The notes under the pieces are model-generated. The model was not told where the DNA came from and ran no database searches. It saw only the letters and a program-made list of their open reading frames with translations. Below are positions 24,640 to 38,159 of a DNA stretch of 64,000 nt, one piece after another. A program made the position numbers and the translations under genes. Numbering within the stretch: position 1 is the stretch's first letter; the number at the start of each line of letters is the position of its first letter. Origin of the DNA: Epiperipatus broadwayi. Lineage: Eukaryota > Onychophora > Udeonychophora > Euonychophora > Peripatidae. The stretch is from contig JAQFVV010000560.1 in assembly GCA_028023455.1 (NCBI GenBank), forward strand, positions 172,501 to 236,500. Direction: 5' to 3'.

Positions 24640-25088
24640 CTATTCAAAAACTTCCTTAATTGTGTGCAGAATGTTTGTGTTTGTAAGGTTGACAAACTTG
24701 TTGCTGTTGAGTGCATCAAATTGAATATTTTGCTTTTTTGCTAAAAATTTTATTTTATTATTGAATTTCTTGAACAGACCATTCGTATGTCTATTGCATC
24801 TGTCGGTGATAAATGGGGGGATCAGGTAGTTGTCAGAAATTATTTTCCATCTCCTCGTTTCTTTTTTAAGGCTCTTTTGCATCCATTAATGATAGAAATT
24901 AGTAGTTGTTTTTGTAAATTCGTTTTGATTCTATCATAATTATATACAGTCTTGTTAATAATAATTTTGCAGCAGTTAGGTACAATTTTACACTGATAAC
25001 ATTTTGTAAAGACATATATTCTCTGCTGAAATGTGCAAATTGCCAGCCCAGTACGAAGTAGCTGCTGGTCTCGTGCATAGTTGTTCAT
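24640..25088 (-). pseudogene. PLE N-terminal region (frameshifted)
   Basis: Two overlapping minus frames, 25088-24840 and 24882-24640, form the N-terminal part of the PLE protein. The first begins MNNYARDQQLLRTGLAICTF and has cysteines in a C-x2-C pattern (CYQCKIVPNCC). The second continues from the ALKKKRGDGK/KSLKKETRRWK overlap to TNTNILHTIKEVFE. The start lies just after the upstream terminal repeat. A different frame is needed again for the RT at 24601, so at least two frameshifts separate these blocks. Confidence 0.7.
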
Positions 25089-25310
25089 GTTATTGAAATA
25101 CTTAAGATTTTACTTCATTAACACTTAATTAAATTAAAATATATATGTGCTTTGTGCACAGGTAAAGAAGCTATTAATAAATTGTCAAAATTTTTACTGC
25201 CAAGCGCTTTCGGGACAGTCTACAGTCCCATATTCATGGCAAGTTATTCTGTTAATAACTGTAAAACTATGCAAATTTTATGCAAACTTATGTGCAGATG
25301 TTACATGGAC

Positions 25311-25896
25311 CATTTATGACATAGGGAATAGCAGGCCTCTCTTCTGTTGATTGCCAATGCATCAGCCACAATGAAGTAAGCTTCCCTAACTTTACATTTG
25401 GTGTCTTTTGTTTTAGAGCAAACGACATTGACTGTGGTAGATAGAAAAGCATGTCCAGAGTTTCTCTCGTGTTCGACAAAAATAGAATTACATTCTTACT
25501 TTGTTTTGGTTTTATTGTAAAGGTATCGGTGTTGAGTTACTCTGGTGGCAATGTTAGTTTTGTTCTCTCCATAATATGTTGCCATACAATTTCTTTGAGG
25601 ACAGGTAATTTTGTACACATCTTGAGGGGTGAGTTCAGGTTTGATCCTGTCTTTGGTATTATTTATCAGTCTATTGGTGTTGGGAGGTGAACAGAAAGCG
25701 ACTTCAAAGTCACATTATAGTTGATTGATAAGGCTTTTTAGCTGAAGAGTGAATGTATGGGATTAAGATTCTTGGTTTGTTTTCTTTCTTGTGGTTGTGG
25801 TTTATTTTATAGAAAAATTTGTTGACTTTTCTGTTGATGGATGAATAAGTGTGTCCTATTTTCCTTAAATCAGTTATATAATTGATGAGATTTTTA
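25311..25896 (-). pseudogene. Truncated upstream partner copy of the PLE
   Basis: This corresponds to 22800-23395 of the neighbouring copy. It preserves NLINYITDLRKIGHTYSSI, RKVNKFFYKINHNHKKENK and RILIPYIHSSAKK, then a frameshifted GIY-YIG region (VYKITCP-like and HWQSTEERPAIPY in other frames). It is cut off inside the RT-GIY connector at about 25896. Together with the shared repeat at 25102-25310 it makes a head-to-tail dimer with the downstream element. Confidence 0.82.

Positions 25897-28444
<2,548 letters not shown>

Positions 28445-28528
<84 letters not shown>
28445..28528. repeat. (TA)n microsatellite, about 84 bp
   Basis: A pure TA run directly after the 3' end of the third RTE copy. 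Confidence 0.97.
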
Positions 28529-28530
<2 letters not shown>

Positions 28531-28670
28531 AAGCAGTCAGATCTAAGTTCGATCCTAGCTTCATGATATTTTACATGTAGCCAACTTCAAACCTTGTACT
28601 AACCTTGAATTTCCGATGCAATGGGGCTTTATACGTCCAGTCCATGCTAGTTTCCTTAAAAAAAGACTAT
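28529..28670. repeat. Possible truncated tRNA-derived SINE
   Basis: Just after the TA run, AAGTTCGATCCTAGC resembles a tRNA-type pol III B box (GGTTCGANNCC). The region is somewhat less AT-rich than its surroundings. An A box would fall in the TA tract and is not visible, and no tail is recognisable. A single B-box-like match is weak support. Confidence 0.25.
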
Positions 28671-31120
28671 TATAAATGTGTGTTAAAATTTACTCATTTG
28701 AGATTTAAACTAATCATTTCTATTAATAAATTCATGTTAGAATTATTCATGAATTTATATATGTTATAACTGTGTGGATTGTGCATATATATTTATAAAT
28801 ATTTAAATGTACATTTTCGTTCTAAAGTTTTATTGCATCAGAAATGTTTTATTTTTACTTTAAATAGTTTGTTCAAATTTTTAGTGATTAAAAGCTACAT
28901 TCTTTTGATAAGCTTTCAGATTCTCCCTTTCCAAAAACAATGGGTAAAGTTTTTATTAATTAGAAAAAGATAAGTATTTAAAATGTAAGGACGGTTCTAA
29001 TTAAAATCATTTTCTGATTTTAAAAATTCATTTTCTAATTAGAAAATGAATTCAAGATAATGAGTTTGAAAGCCTTATCGAAGGAATGTATCTAAAAACA
29101 AGTAGTAAATTTTTGTAAGATTGATTAGGAAAGAAGTGCTAGCCTGAAGGCATCAGATACAGTATAAAGAGCCCAGGAAAAGTTTCCAAGCAGCTATTGT
29201 TCCTCATTAAGAGAAGCCATATATATTTCATTAGAGAAGAAGCTGCTGAGTTAAATTATGAAGTAAAATAGTGTTTCTACCATGGTGGGGGGGGCTTAAC
29301 TTCAGGAGTCTGACTACAGTTCCTGAAGTCCCCTGAAAATCTTCATTGTGGCTGTAATATAAAAATTCATATACCAATCATAAGCTGCAGAAACCTTAGA
29401 GAAATCCTTCAAAATGTCATTCAAATAATTTTCCAAAATGCGCATCTATTTTTCATCCAACTGGACTCCGCGGTGTGTAATTTAAGGAGCCAACCATGAA
29501 GAAATGGTAATATCTTTCTTATATGAACTGCTACTTTCTGATCAGTCTTCGAACTTTATTTTACACTACCTTTAAAATAAGTACTGTTAAAAGCTCTTCT
29601 CTTCCCTTAATGTATTAATGCTATTTTTAAATATGTAGTAATTCTCTATTTTAAACTCTAGTCTTTAAATTTAACATCTGTTAACTTTCTCTTTTCTTAC
29701 GATGGTGGTTCATTTATTATATTATATATATTTTTTGTGTGATTTATTAATGTTGTTTATTTTTAATTATATGCCAGTAATAGTTGAACTTGATAATAAT
29801 TTCCTTTGTTGCGTTAACCTTGTTAAATAACATTATATTAATTTTTATAGTAATTCTTACCCATTAGAACTCATTGGATACAGTTCTATTCATTATCGAG
29901 TTGAAGGAGTTATACAATTTTTGCTATTTTATTAATGGTTAATAATAATAAATTATTAGCTCAATTTTTAACCTATGTTCCTGGCCCCTTTAATGAGTTT
30001 ATAATATTCATTTATTCACATTAATAATATTAAAATGTTTTGCTAAAGGTTGATAAAGGGAATAAAGTGAACATATTCTAATTTAAATTTGTATTTCTGT
30101 ATTAATATTCAGGGAGAGCATGGTGTTTGGGGCATGATTAATATGATTCTATAATTGCATTAAGTACTTTTTAGTTAAAGCTTTTTTGACTTTAATTCAA
30201 CTTGGTCAGATCATCACATAGAGCATTCTTTATATAAAATGGGTTTTATTATTTGAAAGATGATTACCAAGTCATCATTTTTCCGAACGTTGCTGCCACG
30301 AGCCATCTCCTGCTTCACAGGCTTGTCCTTGGTGATATTACTGTTCGTTAAATTACATAGGAAAAAAGTACCTCCTCACTTGCTCGTTTTATATTTGGAA
30401 CACCAAAGGTTTGAGGCTACAACCCAACCTGGTTTTCCATGTTCTATGGATCCTTCATATAGGGCATCAAAGACTTGTCAAATACAAGCACCCTGCTATT
30501 TTCTCAAATCAGAGACAAGCCATTATTTTTCATATTTATTCTTCTAGTTCATAAGTCGTCAGTACCATTTATTTCTCAGTTCCAGTAAAGCTTGCTCTCA
30601 TGCTCATAAATCATGATAAATTCATTTTATTAAAGTCAAAAAAATTCATATTTATTTATAATTAAGTTTTTTATTAAATATTAAAGTTATGCTCTAAACA
30701 CGTATCTTGCTCTTTGTGAATAGATTTACGAATGTCAAAATAAATCTCACATTCTTTCTTTTATCTTTGTGAATTGATTTACGAGTGTGAAAATAAATCT
30801 CACATTCTTTCTTTTAGAATTTGAATCATAATTTCTGTCACAGCCAAATACCTTTATCTACTTTTACTTCCTCGTCGTGGCATAGATATATATATTTCTC
30901 CTAGAATATTGCATAATTGTATTGGCATATAATAAGGACTGCCATTCTTATTGTAAATATTTATTCCATTTAAAGACTAGAGATAATCTATATCATAATC
31001 TAAAAGTTGAACAAAATTATTATTATTATTAAATATTTTATTAAAACATTTGGTTTTTAACTTTCTTTCTTATTCAATAATTATTTTTAATATTAATGCT
31101 CACTGTCTGTATTGGCAACC
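28671..31120. other. AT-rich stretch without recognised genes
   Basis: No recognised gene. A slightly less AT-rich patch lies at 29120-29500. A 95-codon plus frame at 30260-30547 contains a hydrophobic stretch (GLSLVILLFVKLHRKK) but matches no family I know and may be chance. Confidence 0.45.
30711..30816. repeat. 53-bp direct repeat, two copies
   Basis: TCTTTGTGAATAGATTTACG at 30711 recurs at 30764 (TCTTTGTGAATTGATTTACG). Each copy ends CATTCTTTCTTTTA. Only a few differences are visible. Confidence 0.9.
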
Positions 31121-31122
31121 CG

Positions 31123-31149
<27 letters not shown>

Positions 31150-31160
<11 letters not shown>

Positions 31161-31430
31161 AAATAAATAAAAATATCCGTTAATTAAAAATAATATTGTA
31201 ATTATAATTGAAATAATATTTTTAAACGGTTTATAAACAATTCAAACAATCTTTAAATCCACAGAAGTACTTTTGGTTACTTTCAAACCTGCCTCAACTG
31301 CTATTAAATTTAATAGCAGTTGAGGCAGGTTTGAAAGTAACCGAAAGTACTTCTGTGGATTTAAAGATTGTTTGAATTGTTTATAAACCGTTTAAAAATA
31401 TTATTTCAATTATAATTATATATATATATA
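31150..31430. mobile_element. PLE-derived perfect foldback (palindrome)
   Basis: Two near-identical arms of about 110-120 bp meet at CTATTAAATTTAATAG near 31314. Each arm runs TTATAATTGAAATAATATTT, GGTTTATAAACAATTC, AATCCACAGAAGTACTT, then CCTGCCTCAACTG. The same sequence is found at the 3' end of the PLE fragment at 14.7 kb and, diverged, at 2.74-2.83 kb. So this is a snap-back of PLE terminal sequence with no coding region. It is bracketed by (TA)n on both sides. Confidence 0.85.
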
Positions 31431-31512
31431 TATATATATATGAGTTGACTTATAAAGATTCTTAGTTATTTTATTATACTTCATTAGAGTTACATCAGGG
31501 GTCTCATTAATT

Positions 31513-31690
31513 ATCATCATCCGTTGAGCTAGTTCCTTGGTGCATAATCATGTACCATCGATATATGTCATCCATTGATTTGATCTGAGCTCGTGAGTGG
31601 GGTTTGAATTCAGTTTGAACCGCCTGAGTTTGAATCTGACTTTGAGTTTGGGTTTGTTGATGTGTTGGCTTCTTTTTGACTGGTACAATA
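31513..31690 (-). CDS. Possible terminal exon, Gln/Thr-rich (weak)
   Basis: The minus-strand frame encodes VPVKKKPTHQQTQTQSQIQ, then TEFKPHSRAQIKSMDDIYRW, and ends HQGTSSTDDDN before a TAA. It is preceded by TTGTACCAG, a possible splice acceptor although the pyrimidine tract is poor, and followed within ~80 bases by AATAAAAT, a possible polyadenylation signal. The composition (Q-rich, then a mixed hydrophilic tail ending in acidic residues) is less AT-driven than the surrounding frames. I know no family match. It could equally be a chance frame or the end of a lost transposon gene. Confidence 0.25.
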
Positions 31691-31695
31691 TATAT

Positions 31696-31976
<281 letters not shown>

Positions 31977-32872
31977 GGTTGGGTTGAGACTTACAGATAA
32001 CAACTAGGAATATAAAGTACACTAAGCTCAGTGATTTGGTTATATACAAAGAATTAGCTACAGAGTTATACAATTAAGATAAATGAAGAACTTAACTCTG
32101 ATATAATATATTATTCTAAATAAAACATATAACTTTGGGAAGAGATAAAACCACAATCATTCCCTAGTAAATAATTTAGAATAAAGTAAATTTCTACTTT
32201 CATCTCAGTCAATCTCTCTGAGCTATAAATTTTTGGACTTTCAAAATGCATCCTTTAATAGATTATTATGATTAGAAAACTCTATTGTATAGTTTAATAT
32301 TATCCACTGATATGATTTGCCTTCCTTTACGTTTTGTAGAATAAAGAAATAATCCTTTCTTATAATGCCAAATAATGATCTCAGGGGTTTCTTTCCAGTA
32401 TTTTATCAAATAAAACAATGGTATTGTGTTGCAATCCAAATTACTGACATTATAGCAGGCTTTAGGACCATACACTTTTTAATGGGCTAATGCATTTGAT
32501 TAATATCATAATAATAATCAAGTATTTTACCAAGGAAAATGGTTACTTTATTCAACAAATATTTAATAAAAAATCATGTAAATAAATTTAGAATTCTTAT
32601 AGACTTTTATATAAAATGGCCTCAATTAAAAGAAGAAAAAAGGTTCATTTCATTTCCCTCTCTTATGGTAAACAACACAGACAAAATATTTCATTTATCG
32701 TATTTCAATTCTGATAATAGGTTAATAATGTCACTGTGAATTGTGGATGGATACATCCCTTGCAATACTTAAATGAACAGTTGTCAATTTTAAAATTTTA
32801 ATTAAAACAAATTGATATCACTTTTTTAATCATTAGTAATGTTTGGATCATGAGAATAATAATTATCTGATT

Positions 32873-32902
<30 letters not shown>

Positions 32903-32903
<1 letters not shown>

Positions 32904-33159
32904 CAAACCATCATACAATTACAAATATCCAGTAACGCCCTCTGTTTAAAGATCTATATCTCAATAATAGCAAACCTTAAAATGATAACAAACCATCATA
33001 CAATTACAAATATCCAGTAACGCCCTCTGTTTAAAGATCTATATCTCAATAATAGCAAACCTTAAAATGAAGTATCATTTTAAGGTTTGCTATTATTGAG
33101 ATATAGATCTTTAAACAGAGGGCGTTACTGGATATTTGTAATTGTATGATGGTTTGTAT
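32903..33159. repeat. 84-bp unit, two direct and one inverted copy
   Basis: The unit, from ACAAACCATCATACAATTAC to CAAACCTTAAAATGAT, occurs at about 32904-32986, 32988-33070 and, reversed, at 33074-33159. All copies appear essentially identical. The block is embedded between TA runs and is absent from the paralogous block at 56.0 kb, so it is a recent insertion or local amplification. Confidence 0.9.
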
Positions 33160-33201
33160 ATTTTCTATAATTATTTCAGTTAGTGTTAACAGTAACTTTC
33201 T

Positions 33202-33237
<36 letters not shown>

Positions 33238-34477
33238 CAGTAACTTTCTTTTCATATATATATATATATTATGGGTCTGTGGTACCAAGGAGAAAAATTT
33301 CACACAGAAAAATACTCAAAAACCAAATTTTAATAAATTTTAAAAATACATTTAGTACATCTCAACATTAACAAAAATAACAATTATGTACAAAGCACAG
33401 TTATACAGTTACAGTTTGAACATCATAGCAACTGGATCTTTTTTATAGTTAATTCTAGAAATTTATGTCGGGACTGTTGCTTCTTGGTTGTCTAATTTCA
33501 CAATTGCACAATAAAATTTGTGACCATAAATGATTATTTGCTATATATTTATTTCAAATCACAACTTATTCTAACTAAACTAAGGCTTTAAACAACCATT
33601 AATGAAATTGAAAATAATAATTATAATGGTCCGCTAGCTTGCACCATAAGCTAATTAAAATTTCCAAATATTTTCCATCCTAACACACTTATGATATCTC
33701 CTCATTAAAATAATATAACAACATTATGGAAACTAACTTCAATATAATCAATTGCTGTTTCTAAATTAGTTGGCTAATATGATGATGATAACTATCATCA
33801 TTACATTACAATTGATCATTGTCTCACCCTATGTTAATCTTAAGACTGAATGGTAAATAAAAAGCATTCAGCAGAAGTCACACATATGTTGATAGTTAAA
33901 TTATTTATTGTCTACATAATATTACTAAATTTAAAAATTTATGAAACTTACAAAACCCCTGGGCAAATTTCTCCATATGACATATATAAATAGCTTTTGT
34001 CTGTGTATTCCCATCATACTATGCTTTAAATTGAAGAATTAAATTATTAAATATTGTGAATTTACTTGTATACTACTGGCAAAGCACAGTAGCACAATAT
34101 GGATATTATTATACCGAACCAAAACACTGAAAATTACTAACTCACAAACTAGCTATCATTGCCATACCTTTTATAAATACAATAGTCTACACCTTCTGTG
34201 GTGGACAATCTAGTCCTTTAAATAGCTCATGAGGGACACTATCACTAATTAAGCTCTATAGAGCAAGGCAACATGAATATAATAACAGAGGGCCATATAC
34301 TTATCTCAAGCATATGTGTAGGTGAAGACACAGGCTTACCACCTAGAAAAAGGGAAAACACACCAAAGACAACTGATTATCTCCAAAGATTCTAACTAAA
34401 TAAGCTATATACAATATTGTGGAACACTGTCTTCTCATGACAAATACATATAATTATAATGGGATATCATTTCCATC

Positions 34478-34481
<4 letters not shown>

Positions 34482-34520
<39 letters not shown>
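34482..34520. repeat. (TA)n microsatellite
   Basis: TA run inside copy 1 of the dispersed block; copy 2 has non-repetitive sequence at the same place (about 57285). Confidence 0.95.
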
Positions 34521-34523
<3 letters not shown>

Positions 34524-34711
34524 TCTGATAAATCTAGAGCTATAAAGAATAACAATTTCTCACAATGGCAAGATACAAATTTTTCTTTAATGATAAAGAT
34601 TAATAGCTTGTATCAACATTAAAATCCACACATTAAATAATATCCGAAACCCCCAGGAAAATATAAGGCAAAGGGACTATAAGCACATTAAAATAGCAGA
34701 GTATTGAAGTG

Positions 34712-35910
34712 GTACATCTGTGGTACATATTTAACTTCACTGCCTGATGACATTACATACCTTTAAAGTAGGGTTTGAACCTGTTTATATGTTTATTTGG
34801 TCATCCAGGAATGTTAAGCATGCGCATATACACATATCACTTCCACCCTGTTTATTTAAGGAAAGGTTATGTGTAACCAGTTGAATTATTATTTTAGCTT
34901 AAGTATATTTTATTTTCAAGCTTGTAAATTTCCTTCACTTAGATAATTGTGTATGTGCGTATGTGTATTACAGATATAAAAATAAATACAATTAATGTAG
35001 AGCTAAAGTAATGCCAGAAATTCTAAAAAAATATTATTACAATTTAGAAATGTCATTCTCATTTCAAGTCGAACAAAAAAATCATATTTTAAAGTTATTT
35101 GCAATTTTAAAATACGTTTAAATAATCTGCTTTCTGGAATGTATTGTTTACATCTTCCAATATTGCTAAATTTCAAGTATAGGAGGAGCAGAAGTTATAG
35201 GAATGCACGGAAGGAGTTCAAATCACTCTTCTCTCTGGTATTTGTGTAGAGAGAGGTAATAAAATGGACTGTGAGTAAAAGGAATTTGCCTCCCTGATCT
35301 TAAATCGTCTCTGTCCTGCCTTCAGCCATGCCATCGCTACTTGAGAACTGTTATGTTTAATTGTAAAGAATATTGGAAGATGCCTACCATTATTTTATTA
35401 ATATTGTGCCTTGCTAAACTTCATATACGTTATTATAAGTCGCCACCATAATTTCTAAAGGTAATCCATTTTGCTGAAGAATGAACTATTAATTCTCCTC
35501 ACTTCATTTCTTTCGTAAATCTTAATTGTATTCAGAATGTAATCTTTATTTATTTTATAACTGATTATAAACTTCATTATCGTTAAATTTATGATTTTCT
35601 CTTAAATTTTTAAAACTTGTTTTTTTGAAATGCTAAGCACAGAATTATGTACTGTAAATTTATTATTAGTTTTTTTTTTAAGTTTCACACTCTAATTATT
35701 TTATTTCATGCGGCAAGACTCATTTTAAATATATATCTTATTAAATTTGTTTTAGTGTGCTAATGTTTTAATCTAGCGAACTTATACTATTTCAATCATC
35801 ATTCCGATATTTTGGAATGTTTAAATACAAATCCATTTACTTCTGTTTCTAATCACGACTCAATCCTTTTTTTTTTTTTTTCAAAAATATACAGTACATA
35901 TAGCCATATA
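34712..35910. other. AT-rich stretch without recognised genes
   Basis: No recognised domain. A GC-richer patch lies at about 35165-35345, flanked by a 14-bp inverted repeat (CATCTTCCAATATT at 35152 and its reverse complement at about 35367). The patch has no convincing frame. Confidence 0.45.
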
Positions 35911-36259
35911 ATTCTATAATTAAAAATCACTTCTTTTCTTTTCAAAAACTTTATTTGATGTATATATATATATCCACTTATTTCCAACGTTTCGACTATC
36001 TTTACTCTATAGTCATTTTCAAGGATCTAGAAAAAACATTACATTATAAACAAACTTCACATAATAAAAACAAAAATAATCAAAAACAATATAAAGCATA
36101 TAAACCCCATAAAATTTAAAAATAAATAAAATACATTAAAATCAATTAAATTAAAAACACAAAACATACACCACACTTACTTGACTCCCTTCTCAAACAA
36201 CTTTCCCTTTTTACATTTTTTATCCAAAAAACCAATTGTTACAATAAAAAAACTTATTT
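35911..36259. mobile_element. Left inverted terminal repeat of PLE
   Basis: About 349 bp, the reverse complement of 39050-39400, with about five visible differences (substitutions and single-base length changes in T or A runs). It contains the hairpin GACTAT/ATAGTC followed by CGAAACG (read on the minus strand). The near identity of the two arms indicates a recent insertion or that both arms were made from one template. Confidence 0.92.
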
Positions 36260-36422
36260 GGTTTATTTTTATTTGTTTTTTTTATTTTTATGGTTTATAA
36301 TTTATGGAGGGGGGGGGTTGAAGAAATGATGGAAATGTTATTAGAAGGTGAAATTATTATATAGATTATTAGATAATTGAACTGCATATATGATAGGGTT
36401 TAAAGGTATAAGTTAAAAAAAG

Positions 36423-38159
36423 ATGTGTATAAACATAAATATGAGAAGGTTTTTTATGTTGTTAAAAAACAACATTGGGAATATAAATATGAGTAATATA
36501 TGTGTAAAGGTAATTAATGAATGGGTGAAATTAAAATTAAAAGTAGTAAAAAAACAATTAGATGTTAATTTTATGAAGAATTATTTGCATAATAGGGTAA
36601 TACCAATTTTTTTAAAAATTAAAGTAATGAAGAATATGTTTGATGTGAAATATTTTTATGGATTGCAAATGAAATTAGTAAAAAGATATATTCGTATATT
36701 ATATAGAGATAAAGAGAGGTTTTTAAAGAGGGTTAAAGATGTATATGAAAAATTGAGAAGGTTAATTAATTTAAAGGAAGAAGAATTATTAAAAAATATT
36801 TTTATATATAAAATGGGTATTTTTAAGAATAGAGTGATTTTGAGACAAAATAAGAAAATAGAGAGATTAATAAGAGACAAAAATAAAAGGGATATATGTG
36901 AGAATAAAAACAAAACTAGGAGTAAATTTGGGAAAGGATATGATAATAGAAATAAATATGAGAATAGAAAGGAATGTAATAATGATAAATATAATTTTAT
37001 TATTAATTTAACAGATAAAGTTTTTAAAGAGGATGAAAAGAGACTATTAGAAAAAGGATTAAAATATATACCTGGGAGAAAAATTGAAATGCAAAAAGAG
37101 ATTTTTGAAATAGAGGCAAAATCTAAATTAATGATAGATAGATTAAAGGATTTAAGTAGTGTGAATAATGGTAATGAGAGAAAAAGATATGGGTATGAAA
37201 GGATGATGAAGGAATTTCAATACAGGATGGAAGTATTGGAGTATGATATAAGAAGGAATAAGAGTGATAAATCTGGTTATGATAATGAATGGGAAATGAT
37301 TATGAATATGAAGAGTAAATATAATGATGTGGTGTTCTTGAAGGGAGATAAAACATCTAGTATGGTGGTAATGAAGATAGAAGAGTATAGGGAAAAGATG
37401 GAAATATTATTAAAAGAGAATTGTTTTGAAAGGATTAAGAAGAATGAGGGGGTAGGGAAAAATAAAGAAATAAATAGATTTATAACAGAAATGTATTCAA
37501 AAGGAAGCATAGGTGTGAATGATTTAGTGAAATTGAAGAGGATGGATTTTAAAGATGCTGAGATACATGGGATACCAAAAACGCATAAGATTGGGATACC
37601 ATTGAGACCAATAATTAATAATATTGATGCATATTATGAAAAATTATCAAAATGGTTATTTACTAAGGTTTTAAAAAAATATGGAAAGAAAGAAAGAGGA
37701 AATAATGTTGATAATTCATATGAATTTATAAAAGAATTAAAAGTTTTTTTAGAAAAAAACAATAATGTAAAAAATATATGGTTTGTAAAATTAGATGTGT
37801 GTAATATGTATACAAATATAGATCCAAATAAAGCGGTTGAAGTAATTATGAAAATGTATATTAAGGATGGTAATAAGAATATTAAAATAGAAAGTCATTT
37901 ATTATATGACATGTTGAGTGTATGCTGTAAAGATGTTATATTTGTATACAATGGGAAATATTATAAACAGTGTAAAGGTCTGAGTATGGGAAACTGTTTA
38001 AGTGGCTTACTGGCATCATTATATATAGATTTTTTTGAAAAAAGATATTTTGGTGATACTAGATACAAACCTATATTTTATGTGAGATATATTGATGATT
38101 ATTTTTTGGTATTCAATGGGAATGAAAGGAAATCAGAATGTTTTTTTAAAATATATTAA
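36423..38159 (+). CDS. Penelope-like element RT, near intact
   Basis: A 578-codon frame encodes the N-terminal and RT parts of a Penelope-like protein. The first ~280 residues are very Lys/Asn/Ile-rich and probably nucleic-acid binding. Then in order: LKGDKTSSMVVMKIEEYREK (conserved N-terminal box), EIHGIPKTHKIGIPLRPIIN (the PLE signature P-K-x-HK-x-PLRPI), VKLDVCNMYTNIDPNKA (first catalytic Asp), YKQCKGLSMGNCLSGLLASL (usually AMGSPLSP) and FYVRYIDDYFLVFNG with the catalytic DD at about residue 558. The stop at 38157-38159 falls just after a T7A4 run. Reading +1 there joins the next frame without loss of sequence, so the whole protein is about 853 residues, a normal PLE length. The start Met is the first of this frame; the real start may be a nearby Met. 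Confidence 0.88.
   Translation: MCININMRRFFMLLKNNIGNINMSNICVKVINEWVKLKLKVVKKQLDVNFMKNYLHNRVIPIFLKIKVMKNMFDVKYFYGLQMKLVKRYIRILYRDKERFLKRVKDVYEKLRRLINLKEEELLKNIFIYKMGIFKNRVILRQNKKIERLIRDKNKRDICENKNKTRSKFGKGYDNRNKYENRKECNNDKYNFIINLTDKVFKEDEKRLLEKGLKYIPGRKIEMQKEIFEIEAKSKLMIDRLKDLSSVNNGNERKRYGYERMMKEFQYRMEVLEYDIRRNKSDKSGYDNEWEMIMNMKSKYNDVVFLKGDKTSSMVVMKIEEYREKMEILLKENCFERIKKNEGVGKNKEINRFITEMYSKGSIGVNDLVKLKRMDFKDAEIHGIPKTHKIGIPLRPIINNIDAYYEKLSKWLFTKVLKKYGKKERGNNVDNSYEFIKELKVFLEKNNNVKNIWFVKLDVCNMYTNIDPNKAVEVIMKMYIKDGNKNIKIESHLLYDMLSVCCKDVIFVYNGKYYKQCKGLSMGNCLSGLLASLYIDFFEKRYFGDTRYKPIFYVRYIDDYFLVFNGNERKSECFFKIY

Larger units (their letters stand above)
22597..25310 (-). mobile_element. Penelope-like element, near full length, head-to-tail with a second copy
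   Basis: A minus-strand PLE flanked by direct repeats. About 200 bp at 22597-22795 (starts TTAAGATTTTACTTCATTA) is repeated at 25102-25310, giving a unit of 2505 bp. In the direction of reading, the order is upstream repeat, N-terminal frame from 25088, RT, GIY-YIG, then the downstream repeat. The similarity continues beyond the upstream repeat into a truncated copy (to about 25896). Such partial tandem arrangements, where the repeat acts as a pseudo-LTR, are characteristic of PLEs. The repeat holds a hairpin-CGAAA motif, described separately. Confidence 0.88.
32140..34711. repeat. Dispersed ~2.2-2.5-kb repeat block (copy 1)
   Basis: Colinear with 55285-57487 in direct orientation. Anchor matches include CCTAGTAAATAATTTAGAAT, GGGTCTGTGGTACCAA and CACAGTAGCACAATA. 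The visible difference level is about 10%. This copy carries extra DNA at 32874-33270 (TA repeats plus an 84-bp triplet) and a TA run at 34482-34520 that copy 2 lacks. No intact coding sequence is visible in either copy. Nature unknown: possibly a long non-autonomous element or an LTR. Confidence 0.8.

Noticed and set aside
36656-36913. Minus frames opposite the PLE coding sequence (also 37277-37510, 38594-39128)
   Set aside because: They are antisense shadows of the PLE frame, made of Phe/Leu/Ile/Ser from Lys/Asn codons.
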